A stretch of 64,000 nt of DNA from Pilatotrama ljubarskyi (taxonomy: Eukaryota > Basidiomycota > Agaricomycetes > Polyporales > Polyporaceae), in the NCBI GenBank assembly GCA_022385805.1, contig MU277671.1, positions 132,808-196,807 on the forward strand. Direction: 5' to 3'. Of the stretch, positions 1-10,200 are shown piece by piece. A model generated the notes under the pieces. It was not told where the DNA came from. It saw only the letters and a program-made list of their open reading frames with translations, and ran no database searches. The position numbers were made by a program, and so were the translations under genes. Each line of letters opens with the position of its first letter. Within the stretch, counting starts at the first letter, position 1.

Positions 1-498
1 TTACTGGCACATAGGGAGGACATGGGCATTCGGGCTTAGTTAGCCTGGCAGGCGGGGTAAGTCTGCCAAGCTAACGTGATCAATTAATCGTGATGTCTAG
101 GTGGCCTGTCGCAAGACCATCCCGGCATGCAGCCTTCTGACCGCAGTGTCCAGCCACTGTCCTGCACGCCATTAATTCCACAGGGCAGCCTGTCGTATCT
201 ACAGTCCGAGTCGTCGAATGTCCCGTCCTTGTTTTGTGAATACCTCCCACCACTCAATGCAGTGCCTCGGACCCAGATCTTTGTCACCGTGCCCAACAGT
301 CGCACTTCATCATCCATCACACTCCGTCCGTCAGGCCACCACCGGGGCGGCGCCCGCTCGCATGCTCGGAAACCAATCGCGAGGCATACATGTACAGAAA
401 ACGCGGAGAAATGGCCGGGTGTGCAGAAATACAGAATGGGACCTGCCCGGCTAGGTCCCGGGATCCCCTCCCGTGGGTCAACATCACGCTTCTCGTCT
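1..498. other. Left edge, no gene recognised
   Basis: This stretch lies downstream of the minus-strand MAD2 gene. Open frames here are short, overlap on both strands and show no familiar motif or convincing splice-linked continuation. It probably holds the MAD2 3' untranslated region and part of the neighbouring intergenic space beyond the window. Confidence 0.4.
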
Positions 499-1348
499 CT
501 ACCCCTCGTATCGATATGCGACCATGGCCTCGATCCGATGCACATCTGTGCTAAAACTCCGAAGCTTGACTTGTTGGCTCTTCGAAGCCTCGATCGCGAG
601 CGGATCCGTATCCACCCACTCGTTCGCGGGGATGTCCGCCGACTCTGACGTGTACGCCAAGATGTTGAACACCGTCGGCTCGTCGATCACAGGCAAGAAC
701 GTCACCGTTGAGACGATCTGCTTCAGGATTGCCCGGATTTCAGCCTGGATCTCGGCCTCCGGTTTCGCAGGTGCCCTGTGGGGACGGATGGTGAGCGCGT
801 TTGCAGCACATCACCGCAATCGAGGGCGTACGGCTGTGAGCCCTCAGTTGTTGGCTGTTCGACGAGATTGATGTCAAAGACCCAGCGCTCGAGTGGCATC
901 CGTGAGTCTTTGGAGATGATCGCGAGTACGAGCTGCGTCACTGAGCCCGTGAGGAGCCATTCTACAAGGGAGGGCTGTGTCAATGTCGGCGCGCAGACAT
1001 CCTAGTTACTCACGGTTGACTTGCTTCAGGATCCTACGCGTAAGTCTGATGAGAGATGGGATCCCGTAGTCATTGGAGATGCGAACTCACTTGTCCAGAT
1101 AATTCTCGAGCGCAAGATCCTGCGTAACGAGCACGGTCTGGCCATATTTCTTCACCATATGGAAGTCGTCAGCCGGATATACCCCACGCTGGAAAAGGAT
1201 TCTACGCGTAGACTGTGAACGTCCGGACAGCGAGAACCACTCAAAGAGCGTACGTGTTAGCCGCATATTTGAAGAACTCGGTCACGAGATTGGTCGAGCC
1301 TTTGAGAGTGATTGCTTGACGGGTGGGGGCCTGCTTCGTAGGAGCCAT
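499..1348 (-). CDS. MAD2: Spindle checkpoint protein Mad2 (HORMA domain)
   Basis: Mad2 binds Mad1 at unattached kinetochores and sequesters Cdc20, holding the anaphase-promoting complex inactive. My model is complement(join(499..756,810..961,1014..1033,1091..1201,1254..1348)), 211 aa, close to the usual ~205. Visible hallmarks are ITLKGSTNLVTEFF near the start, FQRGVYPADDF, ERWVFDIN, TVTFLP and the C-terminal safety-belt segment LRSFSTDVHRIEAMVAY, all in family order. Exon 3 is only 20 nt. The start at 1348 gives the expected short leader before the HORMA domain. The intron between exons 4 and 5 is the weak point. The best in-frame solution uses a GTGCTG donor and a GAG acceptor, and it removes an upstream stretch (APAKPEAEIQ frame) that also looks coding. 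Confidence 0.9.
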
Positions 1349-1816
1349 GGTCGTTCGTTTCTCGGTCGTTGGTGTTGTGAGTGTTGGTGGTGAGGAAGCG
1401 TGTTGGCGGTGGCAGACGATCGAGTGGCAGACGAACAAACGCGGTTCGCGTCCTCGCGTGTTCGCTTCTCGCGTATGTCACACGCACGTGCGCGCGTCAA
1501 GCGTCTCAAGACCATGCAATGGCAATGGTTGCAAGTCTGGGGCATATGCAAAAAGCTGCCGGAATGTTCACTTCAAATATATGTACATTATACACAACCC
1601 ACACCCATTGACACAGAGTCGAATGGAGAAATGTGGATGATCTCAAAGAGAGCAGCCAAGATATCAGGATTCGATATGCGCAGCGAGAAATCACCACAAA
1701 CCCAGGGAAAGAGAAGAGAAGGCATGGAGTCAATCGCATATGGGGACATGGCAATCGGAAACAGTGAGATATAGCGGCATAGTTCGCAGGCGCAGAGGTG
1801 GGGCATAGAGCGCATG
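1349..1816. other. Intergenic: MAD2 promoter side
   Basis: This 468 bp gap separates the MAD2 start from the end of the RNase III-domain gene, both on the minus strand. It should hold the MAD2 promoter and the 3' end of the upstream gene. I see no further gene. Confidence 0.4.
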
Positions 1817-3226
1817 TCACTTCAGAAAGACGCTCCTCCTCGGCAGAACCGGGGCAGGTCCGACTTGCAGAGGACTTTCATCCAATCCGAATCGCGTCAA
1901 ATACGGGGCAAGGTTTGAAGGCCGAGCAGGCGACTCCACGTCGGAGGAGCCGCAGTCCATGTCCGAGAACGTCCCTTCCGCAGTCAGCATCGTCTCCAGC
2001 ATCGTCTCGTCCTCCAATTCCGAATTCGAATCCGTACCCGTGTCAGCCGCAGGGATGGCGGCTGCAGCGGGCGTCGGTAGCTTGGAGACAGCAGGCGTCC
2101 GACGGGGAATACGAGGTGTCACGAGGGGGTGGCGGAAGATCGTCTCGCGCTCAACGTCCGATCCAGAGTCGACTGTCAGGTCTATGAAGATGGGGGCAGC
2201 GTTCCGGGCCATTGGGGAGGCTTGGATCGCAGTCTTGCTGTCAGCCTTGCTTGACGACGCCTTCGAACGTATAAGTGGAGGAGCCAGTGTGGGTTTGGGG
2301 GGAACTAATATGTATGGTCAGGGTCTATACGAGTGTCAAAGCGGACACGCGACATACGACTGGGGTGGCCAATTACAGTCATCTTCAGCTTGGGACTGCG
2401 GCGCACAGCACGAGCGGCATGAGTGGCCCTGAGCTTCTTCACCGCCCGTTTGATCTGCTGCACCGGAGTCAAGAGAAGCCTCTCTTTCTGAGGTGCAGGA
2501 ACAAGCTGCCGAGCCTCTGAGTTCCAGTTTATCGAGAATGTCTGCGGGTCACGATAGCCAACCTGGTTCTGATGAGCAGCGCGCGATTTGCCTGATCTGT
2601 AGGTGGACTGTGAGCGAAGCATATAGTAGACGTTGCACTACACTCACGTTGCATAGAATGTCTTCACCGTTGCTTGGATAATGGGGGTATATATCTCCTG
2701 CACCCACGCATAGAGTGCCTCGAAGCCATAATCCAAGTAGTATGCCCCAATGACAGTCTCAAATAAATCAGCCGTCGCTTTGATCTGGGGCCTCGACTTC
2801 GCCGGTGCTGCCGTACCCTCACCGAATGTCTTGCGTGTCAAGGCCCTCAATACCGTGCTGCTCACGGCCATGATGTCCAACTTCTCGGCCAGCATGGCGA
2901 ACGTCATATTGGAATGCAAAGCCGCCCTCACGCACTGTCCCGATCACGCACATGACACCACATCGTTCATCGTATGAGAGTTGGACACTCACCGTATACA
3001 GGTGCGGAGTGCCATGGGGGAACTGCGCATAGAGCTGACGCCCAATTGTGGCGTACATGAGGGCATCACCCAGGAACTCGAGTCGCTCGTTCTCTGCGTG
3101 AGCTTGAGGAGTGAAGGTGAGAATCCTCATCCATGTCTGGTCTGAGAGAGGAGGGAGAGCGGCATCGAAGTCGGGTCGGCTTATGGCCTCGCGAATCGAC
3201 TGCTGGAGGACGGAGTGGGACACCAT
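1817..3226 (-). CDS. RNase III-domain protein with C-terminal SUMO-interaction-like motif
   Basis: Model: complement(join(1817..2304,2358..2596,2648..2934,2993..3226)), 415 aa, all joins in frame with GT-AG signals. The N-terminal half is one RNase III domain. The signature ERLEFLGD lies at residues 47-54 (E47, E50, D54) and the second metal site DLFE at 134-137 (D134, E137), so the double-strand cleaving centre looks intact. No double-stranded RNA-binding domain follows. Instead there is a basic segment and a tail with PIFIDLTVDSGSD near residues 291-303. That is a hydrophobic core followed by acidic and serine residues, as in SUMO-interaction motifs. Role is inferred as a nuclear RNA-processing nuclease. 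A mitochondrial ribosomal RNase III-like relative is possible, though no presequence is evident. Confidence 0.8.
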
Positions 3227-3747
3227 GGTGGGGAGGTGGCGCTGATCGGGTCTTGCCAGGAGTAAGAAGAGAGCAGCTGAGGCTACAGATCACTTATGTG
3301 TTTCACTGCGTACTGCTGACACGATATCGTCCGTAGGTGCAGCTAGCTTGGAAGGGGGCGATCATGCAGTATGTGGTTGACGGCCAAGCGTGCTTGCGCC
3401 AAGGTCAGCCTCTGCCGGCCCATATATAATACTGACAATCTGAGGCCATCACGCTTTGACGAGCGCTCACTTCCGGCCCTTCATCCGGGCAGGCCTCCAG
3501 TTCTGTGCATCTTTATAAGCTTCTCGAGCTAAGCCATCCATGTCTGCCGGGTGTGAAGGCCTGCTGATCAAAAAGCTGTACATTTCAGATGTGCTATAAG
3601 AAATGCAAGTATCGATAAACAAGCTCCGAAATCCATATACATGCAGACAGTGCTGTGAGAGCGTAGTCCATAACTTAGACAGAAACCAAACGTATACAAG
3701 AATCACCCGGGATCCAACCAGACAATCAACTCGGCCGCTGTGAAAGC
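3227..3747. other. Intergenic, no gene recognised
   Basis: This 521 bp gap lies between the RNase III-domain gene start and the 3' end of the RING-CH gene, both on the minus strand. One minus-strand open frame (3467-3751) overlaps it but matches nothing I know and runs out of phase into the RING-CH 3' end. I treat the gap as promoter plus untranslated sequence. Confidence 0.4.
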
Positions 3748-4681
3748 TCAACCAACTTCCAAGATCGCATCTTCAGCCCGTAGGAGCAGTCGTTTGGTCA
3801 TCCGCTCAGTAAACTGGTACACCTTGTAGAGTGCCCTATATGCGAACACTGTCAGCTGGGTGCAAAGATGCAAGAGCTCAATGTACTCGCCTTGCAGCCC
3901 CTGCGATAACCACTGCAAGAACGATCAGCGCCATCAGATCCTTCGACTGGCGGCCAACTCGGCGTGTACGGAGGCGTAGCCAGTGAAAGGGCATCGGAAT
4001 GGAGAGTAGCATATGGGCTACTGAGCCAGCACCGACGACAGGCAGTCCAAGCAGGAACCGACGGACGAATCTCGCCAAGAGTCCTGGAGGTCCGCGTGGC
4101 TCTTTGAGCCTCTGGGAGCCTTGCCTCCGACTCATGAGGGGGTCCGTCAGCAGGCCATCGTCGAAGAAACTGATTGTCATCCGGACGAGGCTGCGGAAGA
4201 TGTCCACTGGGTAGTAGAAGCTAGACCAGTAGAAGTAATCGTCGTCGGAGTCCCGCATAAACCAGGTGGTTACGAAGGAGCTCAGGAGCACGATGCACGT
4301 GAAGAAGAGGGTGGAGAGGGCCGCAATGACGACTTCAGAGAGCTCAGCTTGGGGTGTGGGAAGCTCTGAAGTGTGGACTAACCTGGATTTGTCGCTATGC
4401 CCACTACTCGGGTGCGTGCGAAGTGGTAGTGGTATCCGCATTGTGGGCAGGCATAGAATGCACTCCTCGATGCAGAAGTGTTCCGCCACCGCTGAAGACA
4501 CTTCACATGGACGTACTGTTAACGGCAGAGTGCTGTTAAATTACCTGAACCAATTTCTAGAGGTTCGACTCACACTTATAGAACCCTTGCAGAGACATGG
4601 TCGAATGAGTCTGCCCAGCTCCGGGTCCTCCCCGTCGAGGCATATGCGGCACTGCTTGGTATCCTCCGTTTCGTCAGACAT
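3748..4681 (-). CDS. RING-CH (MARCH-type) membrane E3 ubiquitin ligase
   Basis: Model: complement(join(3748..3835,3891..4347,4383..4515,4574..4681)), 261 aa. The N-terminal RING-CH finger is complete: C11/C14, C29/C31, H39/C42 and C59/C62, with the GSISYVHVKCL core split by intron 1. Such fingers recruit an E2 enzyme to ubiquitinate membrane proteins. The rest has a strong membrane segment around residues 86-110 and two more hydrophobic stretches near the C-terminus, which fits a small membrane-bound ligase of ER, Golgi or mitochondria. The last intron begins AAG|GCGAGT, a GC-AG intron. Only this choice keeps the frame into the tail ending AEDAILEVG. It shares a 297 bp divergent upstream region with the SLC25 carrier. 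Substrate unknown. Confidence 0.85.
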
Positions 4682-4978
4682 CAGGGTATATCTCAGTGGT
4701 AGAGAGAGCGCATGAATGTGCAGTATGCAAGGAGGAGAAACGAGGTGGTGGTCGACCTCAAACGTGTGAATCGCTCACTTCGCCGTGTTTCCTTCGGTCT
4801 CTTCGCTCAAGGCGTCGAGTCCGGGGTAAGGTCGTTTAGACGCCCACTATGCGAACGTGTCATAACGATCGGCGCCGCGATTCGGCGGCCCGATACCCGC
4901 GCTTACACGGAGTGTCATCGTGAACGTTCCAGCCAGCGGGCAACAGTGGTTGCGGTATCGGACATCGTTCGGTGTGAG

Positions 4979-6521
4979 ATGACCTCCTCGGAGGAGCCAG
5001 TAGGCCACTTCAGGCTTGTCGGAGCAGTCGCTGGCGTTGGCAGTGGTGAGATTCCTCAGTGAGCACTTCTGAACGTCATCGCATCGACGGCTGAAGAGGA
5101 CGGCAGGGTTGACGAAGGTAACTTGAGCCTCGCTTTGACACTCGACGCGGCCTTTTTTTGACTATTTACACCGTCCTACTGCTGACCGACGCGTCTGTTG
5201 CAATAACAGGTTGCTGTCGGGCACGGGTACGTGCCATATATCAGCAGGTAAGAGTGTTGTTACAACCCGAAAGACCAGTAATGATACCTTCCTCGTGGAA
5301 CAGACTTCATAGACGTGACGGCCCTCCCCGACACTGACGCGGCGTTGCCAACCAGCTTTGACACCATCAAGACGAGGTTGCAATGCTCTCCGCCAGGGAC
5401 CTACAGGGGTGCTATCGACTGTCTCCTCAAGACCGTTCGTAATGAGGTAAGCCTGCCTAAGCTCACTCGAGCCTTCCGCCTTCGCTACTTACGCAAACCT
5501 TCAGTCTGTATTCGCTCTATATAAGGGTGCGACGCCGCCCGCAGTCGGGTGGGCAGCTATAGACTCACTGCTCCTCGGTTCCCTCCACAACTACCGGCTG
5601 TTCCTCATTCGACACGGCTTCACGGAAACTGTACCCGGCTCCGACGTCAAGCGGCTGACCCTCGCAGGTCACGGTATCGCAGGCCTGTTTGCAGGCTGGA
5701 CAAGGTAGACCTCTCATTAGCCCCTTTTCAACCTCCTGATAATGCTTGGCAGCGCCCTCCTGGCAACGCCTATGGAGCAGATCAAGGGTAGCCTTACCGG
5801 CCGTTTACTTTAGAGGCACGCAGAGCTAACGTTAGCTTCCGTAGTCAAACTCCAACTTCAACTGCAGAGGTCATCAGCGGACAGGCAGTACAAGGGCCCG
5901 ATAGACTGCGTCCGCCAGGTTGTACGAGCACATGGTGTGCTCGGACTCTGGGCGGGATTCACGGGGAGTTTGGCATTCAGGAGCAACTTTCTCTGGATGT
6001 TCGGCTCGTTCGAGGTATGGTCGTATATATACTCTATACGCCCCGCTAAGCCTTTCGTAGGCTTTGATGAGAGCGTTCTCTAAGCTAGACGGGACGCCAT
6101 ACGCCGTGCGTTACTCTACTTTTCCCCACACGTCGCAACCTCACACTTTACAGATCAGCACGCCTATGGCTGACTTCCTTTCTGGTGGCCTGGCTGCTTT
6201 CGTTTACTGGATAATGGCTATACCCGCGGACAACATCAAGAAGTAAGCCAAGTTTATTCTGTGACAATCTCGCTGTGAATGCTGACGGCGGCACCTTGCA
6301 GCCGCATGATGGCCACGCCACATAGCCTGCCCAAGCCATCATTTGTAGCTACCGTGCGTCAGATCTACGCAGAAGGAGGCCTCCGCGGCTATTACCGCGG
6401 CCTTGGACCCACTTTGCTCCGAGCGTTCCCTGTGAACGCTTCTGCCCTTTGGGTCTACGAAGGCTTGATGCGGGTGCTCGGTGCTGAGAAGGCGAGCACA
6501 ATACACGAGGAATGTGCCTAA
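4979..6521 (+). CDS. Mitochondrial carrier, SLC25 family
   Basis: Model: join(4979..5045,5107..5117,5210..5226,5356..5446,5505..5704,5753..5787,5845..6014,6061..6105,6154..6242,6302..6521), 314 aa, the usual carrier size. The three-fold repeat is clear: GFDTIKTRLQ in repeat 1, TPMEQIKVKLQ in repeat 2 and IPADNIKNR in repeat 3, each followed by a glycine-rich helix. These proteins exchange small metabolites across the inner mitochondrial membrane. The substrate cannot be read from sequence; carnitine- or amino-acid-type carriers are possible. Exons 2 and 3 are only 11 and 17 nt, yet joining them restores GLTKVAVGHG directly before FDTIK, so I trust them. The first repeat lacks the usual proline of PX[DE]XX[KR], having glycine. 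Confidence 0.9.
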
Positions 6522-6748
6522 GCTGATTGACTTTGTCACAGACCCGTCATTAAACAGCGCAGCAAGAGACCATGGAGTAATCAACCGCCCTTCGCAGATG
6601 TTTTCCTCGAAAGACATCGATCGTTCCCGGTCGTATGGCATGACAGTCACAGCATTCTGCGAACAAATCACACATACTCACCGTTTTGTATATATTGCAC
6701 ATTGACTACCACGCTCACATTTATCAGGCTACGTGTTGACGCGCATCA

Positions 6749-8639
6749 TCATATACGCATATCAATCGTCTTCTGCCTGCGTACATCCCAATACCTATAA
6801 GCCCCGATAGCCAATACTGGAACTATACACAGGGCAAGCATGAGCGGCAACGCGCGGACAATCCGCCTAGCAAGAGCTTGGGATCGCTGTCTGCGCTGAG
6901 CCATCGTTTGCGCTTCATCCCCGTTGTGGTCGGAGCTGTCCACAAGCCGGATCGTCCTCGCGAAGAGGTTCTCCAAGCCAGTAGGCTCCTCTGGGGCGAA
7001 GAAACGCTGTGGGCGAAGCCACGACGCGTCATCGTCTCGCCCGCCTCTCTTGAGGGGGGATGAGGGGTCGATATCCATGGCATCCGGGTCTCGGTCGTCG
7101 TCATCGTCATCCTCCATGTCAATATCCTGACTCGGAGACCGAGGCGCTGCACTCGTAGGTCTGCGTGAAGGCGACGAGGGGGCGCCGGTTGAAAAGGATG
7201 GCATCCCGAAGACGGGATTGTGGGGAGGGGGCGGGGCGATAACCGGGTTATTGGACAATGTGAGGGTGGCTAGAAGGTCAGGTTCAGGCGCGGCCGGGGT
7301 GACATCGCGAGTAGAGGGGAGGGAGGGAGTGGCCGACAGTGCACGGAGGTGACCCTTCGAGTCAATGAGTCGCACCGGAGGCGGATGCTGCACCTTAAGG
7401 ACGAGATGTGACCATAGAACGATCTACCAGGGTGTCAGTGGGCATACACGAGGTTCCGGATGAAGAACACTCACAACTACCTCAGAACATAGCATAATGG
7501 CACAGAAGGCTCGAGCACTTTGGGACCGAGGAGCGTGCCACAAGTGGATCGGGTCATAGTCGGGCTTGTACCTTGCTACGGCGAGGACAGCTGCGGTGGT
7601 GAGTCGCAGTAACCAAGCAGTGAGCTGCAGGGCCTACGAGAGGACGACTGAGGATAAACGCATACAGAAGCCAATTAGGAGCTCACAATGTATGTTTTCT
7701 TGCCATGTACACGCACGGCTCTGCCTTGGAATTGAGATCGTCGGAATGTGGCGTATGTTGGGTCCCATGCAGTCCATAGGATCGATACGACGACGAGAAC
7801 GGGTATGATGGGTATGAGGAAGTTGGGAAGAGATACGGGATGGTATGATGCAGCGACTAGTGCCCCGTATTTAGTTGCAAGTCAAGCCTGAGGATATGAT
7901 GGCCTACTCGAGGTATGTCCTCCCAGACTGCACAGCAAGCTTCCGACCCATAAACACCCGCGAATCTTCCATGCTCGCAGCTCGCGCTCCAGCCTGTCTC
8001 TCTCCTTCTGGGTCGCTGACGAACGCCGGCGACTGTCGGTACCTCTCGTAGTCTTCAGTGCACCACCGAGGGCACGCACGCGGGCCATCTGGTCTCGCTT
8101 GCGAATCTCTTCCTCTACTGCGGGCAAGCAGTTCGCACATATGGGAGGGTATCGAAACTCGACAGAGCGCCGGTATTCGGGGAGAGACTCTAAGCGCTTC
8201 TCGTATTCCGGATCCTATGGAGCAAGTAGACGTGAGCTGTGCATGGTATACAAAACACGGTGCGGCGTACATCGGGCGTCGGGAGGTAGTTGGACAATAG
8301 GTTGGTGATCAGCATTTGGTTTGTTTGGCAGGTGTGGCAGAATACGGCATTCCCATACATCGACGGGAAGTGATCCTTGCGAGGCGAAGCTGACCTGACG
8401 TCAGGCAGAGTACAGAAGAGGATAGCAGCCTGCGTACCGCGCTTTGCGAAAGACCGAGCGTTGAGGTTTTCGTCATGCATAGCAGGTTCGTCGGAAATGA
8501 TCTCCCCATGTTCATCGTAGCGGTTCCAGCAGTCGCAGTGAGGGCATCGGAAGGAGCGCGGGTTGCGTGGAAGAGGAGTAACGGTGGACTGGCAGTAGAA
8601 GCACGACACCGTGCTGGGTTGTCGGAATATAGCAGGCAT
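6749..8639 (-). CDS. IMA1: Inner nuclear membrane protein Ima1 (Samp1/NET5 family)
   Basis: Model: complement(join(6749..7423,7475..7633,7687..7856,7908..8214,8271..8389,8438..8639)), 543 aa. The N-terminal Ima1 domain carries CxxC pairs (C13/C16, C32/C35, then FCHTC and ICANC) with the family strings RSFRCPHCDCWNRYDEHGEI and DEPAMHDENLN. Several hydrophobic segments follow, including LIPIIPVLVVVSILW and a C-terminal LPLMLALCIVPVLAIGAY. An acidic, low-complexity nucleoplasmic region sits before the last one. Ima1 proteins link chromatin and the nuclear envelope to the cytoskeleton. I chose the ATG at 8639. The frame stays open upstream but has no ATG before a stop, so a short 5' exon cannot be excluded. 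It faces the SNAPc-like gene across 282 bp. Confidence 0.88.
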
Positions 8640-8921
8640 TTTGACACAGTAAAGTACAGCGATGACGACTAGCAAGACATGTAGCACGACGGAGCGGAGG
8701 AAAGCAGCATCTGTGGCTGAGGAGGCCTGAGGAGCGGAGGACAGAACGGGCGTCTGAGCAGATGCGGTTTGTTCAGCCTCCGCGCGGCACGTGCACCGGA
8801 CGCGTCCGCGCTATTTTGCCCTGTTTGGCTCTGAGGTCCCCTGTATGAGAAGCCAAGTCAAGGCCAAGTCTTGGACCTAGTCCGCTCGCAACGCCGGTGC
8901 CAAGTCTCAGAAACTTAGGCT

Positions 8922-10200
8922 ATGTCCATCGCACCTGAGCCGTCCGCCTCAAGGGGGGAAGTGGCACTCCAGCCGAGCTACTTCACCTCATCTCTCTACG
9001 TCGACGCACTGCGAGAGGACATCTCTGGCTTGATTAACTCCTTCTCCAAGCAGTATAACGAAGCCATTCGACCGTTTGAGCTGTTCAAAAAGATATGGGT
9101 AGACCAAGGTTGGTCCTGGCTGCATCTTCGTATTTTCGGCGGGCGATCGCGACAGGCATTTCTCCGGACGACACAACGCCTCTTCATTGGTACGTCGACG
9201 ACTGGCATTGCGCTTAGACTCGGTTTTTAATTGTCCACAACCTACAGAGCGTTTAGCGGCAGCAGAGGCACCCGTTGCCCGTGCGGTTGCGCTGTTCTCT
9301 CTGTACACCTTTCATAACACCCAGCCATCAACGTCTTCGCCACCTACATACTCGCTGCGCCATATCGAGATTCCCATAGGCAAGTTGCAGTGTGCATGCC
9401 ATCTCGGTGGTGATGGAACTGAACGATCCATAGATATGTTTGAGGATATGCTGTCGATACCTTCCGCACTGGAGGAGCTACACCTACGTGGCCTCAAGCC
9501 CTACGTCTCCTATCTCCTGACCACACTGTTGGACGCCCAAGCCTTCCATGTTCTTCCTCACTCGTCCCTGAACGCTCAGAACCCAAGCAAATTACCGCGC
9601 GAGGTATTTGCAGCAGACGGTCAGGAGTCCTCTGTCACGCTGCAAACCACAGCCCTCAGCGCGCGGTCGCAGGAGGCTGGTGCCAGTGCGCCGCCCAAGA
9701 AAAAGGGTCGACCTTCGAAACGCGACAAGATACGCAAGGCCAAGGAGGCACTGGCATCTCTGGAGAGATACGTGGATCGAAACTATGTCGCGCTGCCGGA
9801 AGAGCCTTCTCTCCTTCACATGACGTCGGGTGCCGCCCTCACCTACACGGAACCAGCGCGCACCGGCCATGCCCTCTTCGCACAGGCGCCTGCCGGCTCG
9901 CTCACCAACTATTCTGCCCGCAAGCATGATCTGCTGTTGAACCTGCACTCGGAGCCTCCTGACGGTCCTCAGACAGCCGCATTGCGGCGCGCAAACGAGG
10001 CTGTTCTGGCGCGTTTGAAGCAGATTGACGAAATGGCCGCCGAACAGGGGCTCGAGGTGGGCGGCGAAGGTGGCGATAAGACGGGGCTTGCGCGGGTGGA
10101 GAAGGCGGTAGAAGAACTTCGACAAGTCGATGGTCCGGGGGCGTCAGGGGGCATTTTGGGGCTGTTGGAAGGGGCCGGCTTGGGTGCCACCACTGCGTAG
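8922..10200 (+). CDS. SNAPc subunit 1 (SNAP43)-like protein with AT-hook
   Basis: Model: join(8922..9189,9248..9379,9434..10200), 388 aa. The N-terminal half resembles the SNAP43 domain: a DISGLINSF helix, then FELFKKIWVDQGWSWLHLR and a later RHIEIPIDMFEDML region. SNAPc binds promoters of small nuclear RNA genes for RNA polymerase II and III. The middle (about residues 220-231) has a basic KKKGRPSKRDK stretch like an AT-hook, and a helical tail follows. The second intron is called as GC-AG (GCAAGT donor, 54 nt). Reading through it is also open and would add 18 residues, so the protein could be 406 aa. Assignment rests on pattern similarity, not on a catalytic motif. Confidence 0.7.

Noticed and set aside
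4685..4765. tRNA-like sequence (TATATCTCAGTGGTAGAG followed by GGTCGACCTC) upstream of the RING-CH gene
   Set aside because: Box A and a box B-like hairpin are present, but no 7-bp acceptor stem closes and no anticodon arm with a seven-base loop forms. At most a decayed relic or chance.
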